DNA of 64,000 nt, taken from the NCBI GenBank assembly GCA_028023455.1, contig JAQFVV010012401.1, positions 280,501-344,500 of the forward strand, in the 5' to 3' direction. Below are positions 48,080 to 59,550 of the stretch, one piece after another (within the stretch, counting starts at the first letter, position 1; each line of letters begins with the position of its first letter). A model generated the notes under the pieces. That model made no database searches. It worked only from the letters and a program-made list of their open reading frames with translations, and was not told where the DNA came from. This DNA comes from Epiperipatus broadwayi (Eukaryota; Onychophora; Udeonychophora; Euonychophora; Peripatidae). A program made the translations under genes and the position numbers.

Positions 48080-49070
48080 GGAAGTAAAAGCCTGACCTAA
48101 GAACTTTAATGCTACTAGTAGCTTGCAGTTATTTAAGAACTTTCATTTCAATTGCGTGCATGTGCAATATTTTAAATCGGACTCTTAAAATTGCAAGATA
48201 ACTTTTATGCTACTATTTGAAAATGAATCTAGCCTCACTAATCTCAAATCCTGCTATCAAGATTCTAACATATTGTTCAATTTTCTATCTTTTAAATTAA
48301 TATGTTTTTTTTTAATATAAATAACATGTAATTTGCTCTTAAATAATTTACATAAATTTAATTCTCTCTCATATGCTCTTATCTTTTCTTGACTTTAGTG
48401 CGGTCATTTATTTATATGTATTTATTATTCAATTTATGTATCTGCTTGCTTATTATTAAAATGTCAATCTCACAACCTGGCGAGCTTAATTTCTAAAAAT
48501 CTTTTCTGTCATTTTTTCTTCTTCTAAACCTTCATACAAAGGTTATTAACGTCCCCTTAAAATATACATATATAATGCATTGTAAATTAATACATTCGCC
48601 AGATTGTTTTATGAATCAACATTTTAGGTTCGTTTTTAATATAAAAATTGATTTGTTTAGCTCTGAAAATCCAGAATTTAAGTTAATTAATGCTTTGAAA
48701 TCTTATAAAATACTATTTATTTAATTCTAAAAAAAAGGTGACTTAATTGTTTTATATATATATATATATATAACTGCTAGTTATTTTTTTATACTCTTAA
48801 AATACATGCTATGTATTCCAGTTATTCGAAGGTGAGATTGAATTATTTTATTAATTTGAAATCTAAATCTCAATGTTTCTTTGCTATATAAAATCTTCAA
48901 GTATATTTTAGTAAATGAAATCTAAATTTCTCTATATATATTATAATTGCAGGGCGTATTATAGTATTCAAGCAAGGGGCATTTATTTTAAAGCTGTAAA
49001 ATTTATTCAATATTGTTAGAGACATATATCATTACTGTGTTTCTGTCAGTTAGCCTATCTTCGTATATAT
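48080..49070. other. AT-rich non-coding DNA
   Basis: No gene or repeat recognised apart from an (AT)n tract near 48,755-48,775. If the 48.0-kb exon is a first exon, its promoter would be here, but no core motif stands out. Confidence 0.45.
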
Positions 49071-49084
49071 ATATTACGTGCTTC

Positions 49085-49325
49085 TTAATCTAGGGGTTAC
49101 GACAGGTTCGAACCCATAGATTTCTTCTCGTCTTCATATAAAAATGCCTCTAGCGGTGACCCCTAAGTCTGGCACACGCTATGCACATTCTTTCTTCATA
49201 TAAAAAGGCCACTAGCAGTGACCCATAAGTCTGGCACACGCTATGCCCATCCATTTCTTCATATAAAAAGGTCACTGGTAGTGATCCTCTAAGTTTGGCA
49301 CATGCTATGCCCATCCATTTCATTT
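49085..49325 (+). mobile_element. tRNA-like head followed by three 62-63-bp tandem units
   Basis: GGTTCGAACCC at about 49,106 is a perfect B box. Three tandem units each starting CTTCATATAAAAA follow at 49,132, 49,194 and 49,257. They share GTCTGGCACACGCTATGC, with the third copy most diverged. The layout suggests a SINE with an internally amplified body. Confidence 0.6.
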
Positions 49326-49486
49326 TTTATCCAGAAGCATGACCTTTTCTTTCCTCTTAGTTATTTTGAGGCTATTATGTCAGCACCGCAAACCTTTTCG
49401 TATTATTATTATTATTTCTTTTGCTTCATGACCCAGTTTTAATGCTCTAATATTAAAATTAAGCTTTGCTTAAAAGATATATATAA

Positions 49487-49546
49487 CTCCTATCCCTTCA
49501 CTGATGAGAGCAAATCAGTTTGAAATCAGCTGATGTGAGGGTGGAG
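49487..49546 (+). ncRNA. Hammerhead ribozyme, copy 1 (cleavage site changed)
   Basis: The core is CTGATGA (49,501-49,507), helix II GAGC/GTTT with loop AAATCA, GAAA (49,522-49,525) and helix III ATC/GAT. The nucleotide at the cleavage position (49,535) is G instead of A, C or U. Self-cleavage normally needs NUH, so this copy is predicted to be inactive or very weak. Confidence 0.7.
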
Positions 49547-49904
49547 CAAAATAAAAGAGACAGTGAATATTGACTCTGATGTTTATGTAAACAGAATATG
49601 CTTGTTTGGAGGTCTTGGTAAAGCTCCATCTATTGATCATTAATACAAGCGATAGCAGGTTTTTACATATATAAAACTTGTTTTTCTTTTTCATAAATGT
49701 ACCTTTAAAGTTTTCTTGCAATGATATAGATTGCAGAAACTTTTACTATGTGGAGAAACTAAACTGAAATCAGACCCATATAGCTATCTTGTTTGATAAG
49801 TTGAGTTTGAAGACATTAATGTGTCTAAAAAATTCATGCTTGCAAACTGATAGAAACGTTTTGCATAAATGCTTGGAGTCAGTTTTTTAGGTCTAGTTTT
49901 ATAA

Positions 49905-49964
49905 CTCCTATCCCTTCACTGATGAGAGCAAATCAGCTTGAAATCAGCTGATCTGAGGGTGGAG
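49905..49964 (+). ncRNA. Hammerhead ribozyme type I, copy 2 (all core residues intact)
   Basis: Helix I pairs CCTTCA (49,913-49,918) with TGAGGG (49,954-49,959) and, beyond an internal loop of 4 and 1 nt, CTCC with GGAG (49,961-49,964). The core is CTGATGA (49,919-49,925). Helix II is GAGC/GCTT closing loop AAATCA. GAAA lies at 49,940-49,943. Helix III is ATC/GAT with loop AGCT, and the predicted cleavage is after C49,953 (AUC). The internal loop in helix I facing the helix II loop fits the tertiary contact of fast natural hammerheads. Confidence 0.85.
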
Positions 49965-50059
49965 CAAAATCAAAAAGACAGTGAATATTGACTCTGATGT
50001 TTATGTAAACAGAATACGCTTGTTTGGAGGTCTTGGTAAAGCTCCATCTATTGATCATA

Positions 50060-50265
50060 TATATATTGATGGACATAAATTTGGTCACAAGGTAGGTAGA
50101 TAAATATAAATACAAACTGATTTAAATTGAAGAATAGTAAGAAATTAAAAAAATTAATACTGCTTTAAATAACCAAATATTAATTCATCCCACGTGGTTA
50201 AGAAATTGAGAACTGCACTCTGTGAAATAAATATATTACAGTCCATATTTCAAAATATCCAGCCT
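50060..50265. other. AT-rich non-coding DNA
   Basis: Short spacer with nothing recognisable. Confidence 0.5.
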
Positions 50266-50269
50266 CACA

Positions 50270-50460
50270 ACGAGTGCTAGTTAATCACAAAATATATATA
50301 TTGGAGATTATTTATAACCTTTGTCACATGTATGTCAACATGTGTATCAGTTTTATAAATGGAATGGATAGCTGTAGGGAGCTTGAAAGTTTTAGTTTAA
50401 ATCTCTACTAAATTACATTAAGTTCGGTATAGACAATATATTTGTAATTAAATATTATAT
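50270..50460 (+). mobile_element. Degraded B-box/hammerhead-type short element
   Basis: The order matches the 44.7- and 52.5-kb copies: ACAACGAGTGCTAG in place of CAACTGATGA-GTGCTGG, a degraded AAAA box, ATTGGAGATTATTTAT, TGTGTATCAG, then GTAGGGAGCTTGAAAG and a decayed B box (AGTTTAAATCTC). Both the ribozyme core and the B box have lost key positions. Confidence 0.5.
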
Positions 50461-50737
50461 AATATATTTATTTTACAGAGGATAGTTCTGAATTTTTAAA
50501 CCACGTGGAGTGATTTAATATTTGATAGTTATTTCAGTTTAATTGTACACACTGGTTTTAGCTTTAAATAAATATATTCAGCCAAAGAAATTAATAAGTA
50601 AATTAAATAAATAGAAGTATATATGACTAAAATATACCATTTTGTTAAATAACCTGAAATTTCAGAAAATGATTAAATAGCAAATTATGAAAATTAGTTA
50701 TTGTAATGTTTCTAGAATTGTAATGTAATAAAAAGAG

Positions 50738-50841
50738 TGAAGCATTGGTGGCCTAGTGATTAGCCTAACTGTCTTCTAAGCAGCTGGCCCGGGTTCGTGT
50801 CCAGTCAACGATTTGACATATGAAACAAAAAAAAAAAAAAA
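50738..50841 (+). mobile_element. tRNA-derived SINE with poly-A tail
   Basis: TGGCCTAGTGATTAG (about 50,749) is a strong A box and GGGTTCGTGTCC (about 50,790) a strong B box. The unit ends CGATTTGACATATGAAAC and an 18-A run. The tail resembles the GATGCTATGAC family at 11.8 and 16.9 kb. It is not a functional tRNA because the acceptor arms do not pair. Confidence 0.75.
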
Positions 50842-50849
50842 ACAAGAAA

Positions 50850-52205
50850 AGTGAAAGAGTAAATTAATTCTTTTGATTGAGAACAAAAGAGAAAAAGATC
50901 CTTGAAAATACAAAATATTCAATTTGTAGAATTACTTTTAGTCAGTCAAAGCTGTAAATATTAAATATATAGAATTAAAGATTTTGGACTGATTGTATTG
51001 GAATGATCACGTTAATATTACTACTAATTTATAATAACAGTTTTTTTAAAATTTAGTAAAGTAAATTTGCTATAAATTATGCAAACGTATATATTGTTCT
51101 CTGTAGAATGTGGAATATTTTGATATGTTAAATTTTATTTTAAAATTTTTGATTAACTAAGTCATTAAAGTTCTATTCAAATAAACCAGAGATAATAAAA
51201 ATCATTTTCTGAACAAACAAGAAATAATTAAAGCTAATAGTAGGATAAAAGCTTTTAATATATTTTGAAAAACATAATATGGTTAAGGAAAAGGTATTTT
51301 TGAAAGCTGTAAATATAGGATGTTACTAATCGATAAAAGAGCTTGGAAAATAAAATAAGTATAGATTTTATCAGTGTAGTGAATCAATGCAGAATAAATA
51401 ATTCATAATAGTTTATCTTAAGAAGCATGAACATTAAAATATTCTAAAGAAGTCAATCAAAAAGTACGAATCTTTTATTGTCTATTAGCTGTTTTGATGC
51501 AAAGAATCTTGTTAAGTCAAATTAATTAGTAATTTAAGTATATTTACATTGAAGCAATGACTAACCAATCTTGTGGATTTAGCTTAGTTTGTATGTCTGG
51601 CTGACACCTAAAAATGTGTCTGCTTTTTTATCATTCATTAATGGATCATCTGAAAGAGTAGAAATGCCTTTTCTAACTCCAGCATGAAACATTGTGTAGT
51701 GTCTATCATCATAGAAAATATGTTGACTTAATATGAAGATTATCTGCCTAACTTCCAGAATGTTGCCTTACTCAGTGAAGATTAGTGGCATTCAAAAGCT
51801 GTTGTAAAACATATAAATCCATCATCATCCTTTAAATAAGTTGATTGGAAATATATATTGATTGCATTTGAAACTATAAATCAATTAAATTCTGGATTAT
51901 GATTGTGAAATCTGACAGCATATACCATATTTTAGAATAAAAAGGATATTGAAGTTCATATTAATGTATAATGAGTTTGCTGAGAACAATATCATTCAAT
52001 AATATAAAAGGTTTTAAATGAATAATATTTTTCTTCATTATTTATCCATATAAATATTAATTTCTTATTTTAAATTTTAACATATAACTTTTATAAACAT
52101 CATTCTGCCTATATGCAGAAATATATTTTATGAAAGTGAGAGGGAAAGGGGGGTAGATATTATTAATAATATTTATAGGTTATTTAAAATGATAAATAAG
52201 CATTT
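50850..52205. other. AT-rich non-coding DNA
   Basis: No gene, repeat or tRNA-like box recognised. The 51.56-51.82 kb patch is slightly less AT-rich but has stops in all frames. Confidence 0.5.
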
Positions 52206-52209
52206 ATTT

Positions 52210-52248
52210 TTATAGCGTCTGTATATAATTGTAATTACATGATAAAGT
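52210..52248 (+). repeat. Short relic of the 10.5-kb inverted-repeat family
   Basis: TTTTTATAGCGTCTGTATA and then AATTGTAATTACAT match the end of the 10,475-11,144 element with few changes, then identity stops. Confidence 0.65.
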
Positions 52249-52416
52249 AGAACCAAGAGGTTTTAAAAAAAGATATTTATAAAGTTTAATTTTGTATTTG
52301 AGTGTTGGAATATATAAGGTATATGTGCACAGACTTTCACACGACCCACCACTCTCCACTCTATATAATAACACTGATACACTCAAGCACATATATGCTG
52401 AAAAGATAAATAATCA

Positions 52417-52460
52417 CCAATATACGTATTTCATGCTAAACCAGCAATCATCAGTTGGTC
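52417..52460 (-). ncRNA. Hammerhead-like motif, left arm, core intact
   Basis: On the - strand helix I is CCAA/TTGG, the core CTGATGA at 52,454-52,448, helix II TGCT/AGCA with loop GGTTT, and GAAA at 52,432-52,429. A two-pair helix III has loop ACGT, and A at 52,421 sits at the cleavage position (UA). Helix II lacks the usual G-C closing pair (T facing T), so activity may be reduced. The tiny helix III resembles that in PLE hammerheads. Confidence 0.6.
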
Positions 52461-52490
52461 CAGATTATCATCTCCCACACTTACAATCTG

Positions 52491-52534
52491 GACCAACTGA
52501 TGATTGCTGGTTTAGCATGAAATACGTATGTTGG
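52491..52534 (+). ncRNA. Hammerhead-like motif, right arm, cleavage base changed
   Basis: The fold is the same as in the left arm: CTGATGA at 52,497-52,503, GAAA at 52,519-52,522, helix I CCAA (52,493-52,496) with TTGG (52,531-52,534). The cleavage position 52,530 is G, which violates the NUH rule, so this arm is predicted inactive. Confidence 0.5.
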
Positions 52535-52649
52535 TGATTATTTATCTTTTCAGCATATATGTGCTTGAGTGTATCAGTGTTATGAGACAGAGTGGAGAGT
52601 GGTGGGTCGTGTGAAAGTCTGTACTCATATACCCTATATATTACATATA

Positions 52650-54085
52650 TAGACACAGGTATATAATAAGCCTGTGTTTCAGTTATTACGTGTTGGAAAT
52701 AAAATAACAATTCAATATATTCATAAGTCCCTGGTCCATGTATTTCTTCAATGTATGTTTGTTTATAATTTTGTCTTTTCTGAGAGTTAATATATTTGTT
52801 ATTGTTATACGTTAGCGTAATAAAGCAGTTGTTAAATTTGGACATAGATTATTGTCTTTAAATTCTCCATGTCATATTCCATATTGTTATTTAAATTAAT
52901 GTTAATTAATTTTATTAAGTTAATGTAATAGGTTTGTGGGACATTATATTTATTTTCTATTCTTTTATGAATTAATAATCAATGTCAAATGTTGAATATT
53001 TAATAAAATCTGTAAGAGGATTGAATCTGGATTTTCAGGGTAGTTTTCTAAATTAAAGAAATAGATTATATTCTTTCTTAATTTTGCTTTTATTTTATTT
53101 GAGGGGTGATGATGAACAACAAATGTAATTAGTTTTTTTTTTTTTTGTAAATACATAATTACATGTGAGAATTTATGTTAATAAGCTATATCATTAATAA
53201 TGTAGCTCGTATCCTGACATGCATCAATGTATGTAGATATACATATTATTATAATATTATTTACTATTGTTTAAATTTCTCCATTTCACATTATGACTAC
53301 AAATAACTTATCAGCTTGTGGTTAGATACATTATTATATTTTTATTTGCCTATATTCATATTTCTTTTATTATTCTTACTATCATTCTATTCTGAACTAG
53401 GTAAAGAATCATAAACACTCCATATTGTGCTTCAAATATCTAGTGCAATTATGACACTTGCACAAGTGAATTGTTTATAGTGGCTTAACGATGATTAAAA
53501 AGTTTGTCCTATCTTGCTATAGTTTGTCCTTGCACTTAACAACAATATACATTTAAACAGTAACAAGTAAATGTAAAATTTAAATTAATCTATATATTAT
53601 TAAAACTTCAAATTGAAATCTGAATTTAAACATATCAAGAGAGAATTATATTTTTTTGTATCTTTTTAAATGCACTCCCTCTATGCTTAAAGCTAATTGG
53701 GTAAATATATAAAGATTTTATAACTAGCTATATATTAATACATTTATCCAATGCAACTACAGCCATATGTTTAGATGATATATATGCTGAATTATTGAGC
53801 AGCAGTGTTTTTAAAAGTTCTAAAAAGAGTAACTATTTATTTATTTTCCTTCCTAGTTTAAATTTATATTGTTTAATTTGAATTTTAATTATATTTAGGT
53901 CAGTTTAAATTTTCATTGAGTTTATATATCTGTGACATGCTTGAGAAAAATATTGACTATCTTGATACTATTAAATTTGAAAGTTCTACTGAAACGTAAG
54001 GGGTATAATTCTTTGCATATTTATGTTACAGTTAGGCTTATTCGTGTCTATTTTTGGACTATTATATATATATATATATACACAA
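52650..54085. other. AT-rich non-coding DNA
   Basis: Nothing recognisable; a poly-T tract lies at about 53,133-53,146. Confidence 0.5.
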
Positions 54086-54087
54086 AG

Positions 54088-54745
<658 letters not shown>

Positions 54746-54889
54746 GACATATATTAGACAGGCAGGGAGCAGGCTGCCAGATAAATATTAGAACAAATAA
54801 AAACTTATTTATCAATGTTAAAAAAGCACTAAAACATCACATGATCACTATTTCCTACATTTACACAAGCTGTTATAACAGTAACAAAT

Positions 54890-55350
54890 TCTCCATCCAG
54901 CAGTGCCCCCCCCCCATGCAATTCATAGTAATCAATGGATGATAAAAGTTTTTCCATAAAATCCTTATCTAGTTCTACTCATAACAATATCCCCAGATTG
55001 ATTTTTAGCTTATTGCTTTCATCACTGAGGAGCCTTGGATCTGAGAGCATTGGTATAAAATGATGATGGATAGGATTTTTGTGAATTTTTAAAAAATTAA
55101 AGGCACCAAAATATAACAAGCAAATTAGCTTGGATTGGAAACATTGTTATGTTTTCATCTTGGGTTTACAGCTTTCTAGTTAACTGAATAAAGAAAAGAT
55201 GGATGTTGGAGAGTTGTATTAGATCCTAAGATCTAGTCTGGGGATATTAGATAAATAGTTAGATAGTGATTTTATGCATACACCTTCTAGATTCTATTGT
55301 TTAGTATGGTGTGCATTGAGTAGCGTTACTGTTTGGAAAGTTCACTACTT
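54890..55350. repeat. Inverted pair of the GCATCCATTGATTACT dispersed repeat
   Basis: The left part (about 54,890-55,000) has ATGCAATTCATAGTAATCAATGGATG and ATAAAATCCTTATCTAG. The right part (about 55,230-55,350) has CTAGTCTGGGGATATTAGATAA and TGCATTGAGTAGCGTTACTG in reverse order. They are diverged inverted copies about 350 bp apart. Confidence 0.4.
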
Positions 55351-55359
55351 ATCTTTCAA

Positions 55360-56330
55360 TGTTTCTGTAATTTGTTCATTGTTATTATTCATATAGAAAA
55401 TATTTTAAAACTTTGTCAAGAAAACAACTTTATTGCAACCTTAACATCTAATTATATGTTCTTGCAAGCTCTTTGAAAACATGATTTAACAATATTTATA
55501 CTCATGAATATATCTATTTTTAAAATAGGCTAGATATAGATTAAGTCAATTGTGACACAAACATTAAAAAAGCCTTTAAAATAAATTTAAAAACTGATGC
55601 TACTTTTATTAATATAACCTCAGCTTATAACTTTGCTTGACAAAATAGCATCATTTTGGTTAGAACTTCTAAATATATGCACTTAAATTATTAACTTATT
55701 TCACAAAGTACTATCCATAAGAAAAATATAAATATTTTTTAATGATAATCATAGTAAATATAAAATTTTATAAAATAGTTCTACATTTCTACATTATCTA
55801 ATATATTTTATCAGTAGTATTCCAGAAGAAATTGGCAGTTTTATCCAAAAACTGGGTCTTGTCTTTAAATCTATAAAGACAACATGTTCATTTTTATCAT
55901 TTTAAAAGCAAAAAACATCTTTTAAATTATATGTTTCTGCAATACTATATTGAAACATGACTTTACCAAATGTTATATAGGAGTAATTTTTGACTGCATT
56001 ATGATTTCTTTCCTCATTTAACAAAAATTAGCTTAAAAATAATTCTTACAATTAATACTTTTGGAAATATTACTAATTAATATGAAATATTGTTATGTAA
56101 ATACTCAAAAATGTTTCATTAGTATTAGCATAGTCTATTGTTGACTACTATATCTCTATTTAATAAAAAGTTCTCATGCTGAATTTTTATATACCGAATT
56201 AAATATAACCATAGCAAATAGTATTGACCCGCATAAATCTGTTATCTAGCAACTGCTTTCCTTTTTTTTTTTTACAAATTTTCTCACCAGATATCAGAAG
56301 ATAAATTGATCATAGAAAATATATTGTAAT
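55360..56330. other. AT-rich non-coding DNA
   Basis: Nothing recognisable. Confidence 0.5.
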
Positions 56331-56334
56331 GCTA

Positions 56335-57768
56335 GCAAGAGATATATGTTATAAAATCTACATATATCTGCATTACATATTTCATAATTTAAAAAAAAAT
56401 TATGATCAAATTAATTTGAAAGAATACTTAAAAACCCAATTATTTAAATAGTTTTAAAATGTAGTTTTGTAAAAATAAAAAAAAAGATTATATATATTTT
56501 TCTTTTAAAAAAGAATAAAACTATTTATTAAAAGCAAGTGGGGAAAAGAATTAGAAAAAAAAGAGATTTATAAACTCTCCCCTTTTTAAATAAATTAAAA
56601 GAGTAGAACGTTAAAAGTAAATGTTTAAAATAAATCTTAGTAGAAATCAAAAATAAAAAGAATTAATTTGGAATGCTAGTAGAATTTCTGATTGATAATA
56701 AAATCGAAACCAATAATTATATTAATTAAAAACTATGTAAACTATTTCATAAAAGTAATAGTAGATTAATCTAAGAAAAAGATTAGATAATGTGCAATGT
56801 AAAAGGTAATTAAAAACAGATTTAAGTTATGATAAAAATTAAAAAACTATGATAAGGAATTAAAACAATGAGAGAGAAAAGGTATAAAAAGTTGCAATGA
56901 TCCATTACTATACAATCCAGTGTGAGTCCAATTCTAATTCAGTTCAGATAGAGTCTGGTCCTAATTTTGTAATGATTCATTGTCTTTTTCTGCACTTCAG
57001 TCTATAATTGATTCATTGCTTAATTCATTCATTTGTCCAGAGAATCAAAAATCAAGAACAGCATAGAGCCCATCATTATGATTGCAGAAAATATTGCTGA
57101 AGTCACAGAACTAGCAACATGAATTTTTAGACCACTTTAGAAGTGTTCAACTAGGCTCTGTGCCCCTAGTCATGAGCAAAAAAAATCAACTGGTGTCACC
57201 TGGAACCAATGCCTGGAACAAATGCCTAGATTGTAGATGCTGCTGCATATTCTTTCTCTTATTGTTCAACAGAAACCTGAAAGAAAAGCCATGAAGCCAT
57301 TGATGGAGAACCAAAAAGCTGATCAATTGGAATCAAAAACAATGAAAAATATTCACAAATAAAAACCTGGGTAAATATGCTTTTAAATAATGATCTAAAT
57401 ACTTTATTTTAAATTAAATGAACTTTAACAAAAGGACTATTATAATTTTAACCTGAAAGTAATCTTTTATATTTTCTTGTGTAAAATTTATTATGTAATA
57501 TTATGCTAGATATATGTGTGTGCATAAATAAATAATGTTTGCTTAATTGTTATTTAGTCTGCTCTCTCTTGTCACTGTGTCACCATTAATTTAAGAGTAT
57601 AGGCATTTTTATGTGTTGTGCTGGGCCCTCATACAGAGAATGAGCTAGCTTGGGATATTTCAAGTGCTAGATTTGTGATCTGCTGTCCAAGCATGCTGAT
57701 CATATATAATTTATATGGTTAGATGGTACCTGAATTGTATACTCAAAACATATAAAGTACTCTGAATA
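56335..57768. repeat. 1.45-kb direct repeat, copy A
   Basis: It aligns over its whole length with 60,205-61,667, starting GAGATATATGTTA and ending GTTGATCTAG, with many substitutions and small indels. Shared landmarks are CACCATTAAT, GAGCTAGCTTGGGATATTTC and GATCATATATAATTTATATGG. No domain is recognisable. The pair could be long terminal repeats of an unknown element, a segmental duplication or two insertions of one repeat family. Confidence 0.75.
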
Positions 57769-58539
57769 TAGGTTGTTGATCTAGCAACCAAGGAGTGCTA
57801 TGACCTGGAAAAGTGATCATAAGTTGTGCTTTGTATAGCCTCAATCTGGCCATAAGTACCATTGATAGTTAATCTGTCAATGGTATTCTACTCCTCTGCT
57901 TGAAGGGCATCATCACAGTCACAAAGTTGCCAAAAGTTAGTTACAAAATTTTAAAAGTAATGCAACTTCAATGGACCTGGTTCAAATGTCATCCAACATG
58001 AGTGCTGAAATGCCATAAATTAACCCAGCATAATCAAAGTTTAAAAAAGTAAAATTGTACCTAACCTTTTAACTGCTAATTATATTATTGGTTGTGTCAG
58101 CTAAAAATCAAAGCTTTTAATTGGCCAGCTCACAAACTGAAGACAAGTCAATTGTCAAAATATTTTCACCTTTAATATCATATTGACTTTATATTCATTT
58201 ATAAAAAGTATATTAATACATTGTCAGGTTATAAAAGTGAATGAAAGTTCTTTCAAAAATAAATTGCTATTTATTTATTATAAAATATTCAATTTCGGCA
58301 ACATAAAAGCCATCATATAAACAAAGAGTTCGTGACGAAAATGCCTTTTACGTTATAGAAAAGTAAATATTTCTTTTTGCTAAATCTTAAATATTTTTAC
58401 TAAAATCTTTAATATTTTTCGAAAATAATTTTTTTTTTAGTATTCTCTCTGAAAATGATTTGTAATTACTCAATATATACTTTTAATATTTTAAAATTAT
58501 ATTTGAAATGAAAACCTCAGCGTTTTTCTTTATTTTCTT

Positions 58540-58800
58540 TGATCAGGCAGTTTTTTTGTTCTTTCCAGCCAATCAGAATGTCTTTTTCGGCTGAGAGCTG
58601 GCTGACAGCCAATCACCGACAAACATCTTTCTTTGTTTAGTTTTAAATACGGTTTTTTTGATTTTTTACTTGTAAAATAATTCGGAAGAGGGCACCATCT
58701 TACAGAACTTTTAAAAACCTAATCAATAACTGTCAAATGAATATTCTAGCATTAAAACTAATGGAATTAGAGTGACGTCAGCTGTCGATGAGAGGCCTCG
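58540..58800. promoter_or_regulatory. Promoter-like patch: two CCAAT boxes and a CRE
   Basis: AGCCAATCAG (58,567-58,576) and AGCCAATCAC (58,607-58,616) are near-ideal NF-Y sites 40 bp apart. TGACGTCA (58,773-58,780) is a perfect CRE palindrome. TTCGGAAGAGGGCACCATCTTAC near 58,680 includes an ETS-like GGAA and a YY1-like CCATCTT. CpG is locally more frequent. No start site or downstream exon is identified. It could be a host promoter or the promoter of a transposable element. Confidence 0.35.
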
Positions 58801-59550
58801 TAAGAGGCAGGAAAAGGGTTAAAATTTTAAAAAAAGTTTGAAACTAAAATTCAAAATAAACTCTAAATTGCATAATAATAGTTAAAATCGGTGAGCAGTG
58901 TGAGAAGAGAAATGGACCAAGGCAAGCAAATTATAATATTATGTATATAAGATAATTAATAATAGTTAAAAATATAAAATAAAAGAAAAGGGTATGAATT
59001 GTAAATAAAAAGGAGAGAAAAAAAAGTGACCAGAGAGGTAAATAAATTTGTTATTAAGGATTGTTTAAGTCAGGTGGAAATTAAAGAGGATTGAGGATGT
59101 TTTGAGGTAAAAATTAATAGTAATAAATACATGGATTACATTAATAATGGAGTAAAGTAAAATAATAAAGTTTAGAGTAACTGTACAAAAATATTTTTTT
59201 TTTTTGTAAAGAATAAAAAATATGAAAATAAAAGTAAATAGATTGAATAAAGCCTATAATAAATACAATGAAATCTATGATAAAAATTAAATAAAATGTT
59301 GCCGATAATCTTTCCAGTAAGTATAGATTGTATGTAGGTTATTAGAGTCATGGAGGGGGGAGGTGCAAATAAAGATTGAGGAAGGAGTATTAAATGTAGG
59401 CTGTCATTGTGTGAACTTACAACTCATAATGGGCATGAAAATGGAAAGATCATCTGATAGGATGAGAATCCTGTAGAAAGTTCTGGCCAATCTGACACAC
59501 TGGGAGAGATAGTCCCAGTCCCTTATATAAAAATGTGTGCACTGGAAAAT

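Larger units (their letters stand above)
49482..50058 (+). mobile_element. Retrozyme-like tandem element with hammerhead ribozymes
   Basis: A 159-bp sequence is repeated directly (49,482-49,640 and 49,900-50,058) with only a handful of differences. The offset is 418 bp, so the locus is about 1.4 copies of a 418-bp unit. Each repeat holds a type I hammerhead ribozyme. The unit has no ORF; the two - strand ORFs across the repeats are the same chance frame. The organisation matches the retrozymes described in plants and animals, non-coding retroelements whose tandem ribozymes release monomeric circular RNA. The 5' and 3' flanks are AT-rich, so a target duplication cannot be judged. Confidence 0.75.
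52311..52640. mobile_element. Fold-back element with hammerhead motif in each arm
   Basis: Arms of about 156 bp (52,311-52,466 and 52,485-52,640) are near-identical inverted copies with an 18-nt loop. Each arm begins at the centre with GGACCAACTGATGATTGCTGG and ends GTGAAAGTCTG, the sequence that precedes the B box in the 14.1-kb element; the B box itself is missing here. The long open frames at 52,292-52,537 (+) and 52,468-52,845 (-) come from the palindrome. RNA from this locus would fold into one long hairpin, which would compete with ribozyme folding. Confidence 0.75.

Noticed and set aside
49482-50058. LTR pair of a small LTR retrotransposon
   Set aside because: The repeats lack TG..CA ends, a primer-binding site and a polypurine tract, while the hammerhead core in each repeat explains the organisation better.
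49515-50115. Two similar - strand ORFs (68 and 60 residues)
   Set aside because: They are the same chance frame in the two direct repeats of the retrozyme-like element, antisense to the ribozymes.
50738-50841. Functional tRNA gene
   Set aside because: A and B boxes are good but the acceptor stem does not pair and a poly-A tail follows, so it is a SINE.
52292-52845. 81- and 125-residue ORFs
   Set aside because: They are created by the fold-back element; both arms encode the same chance peptide.
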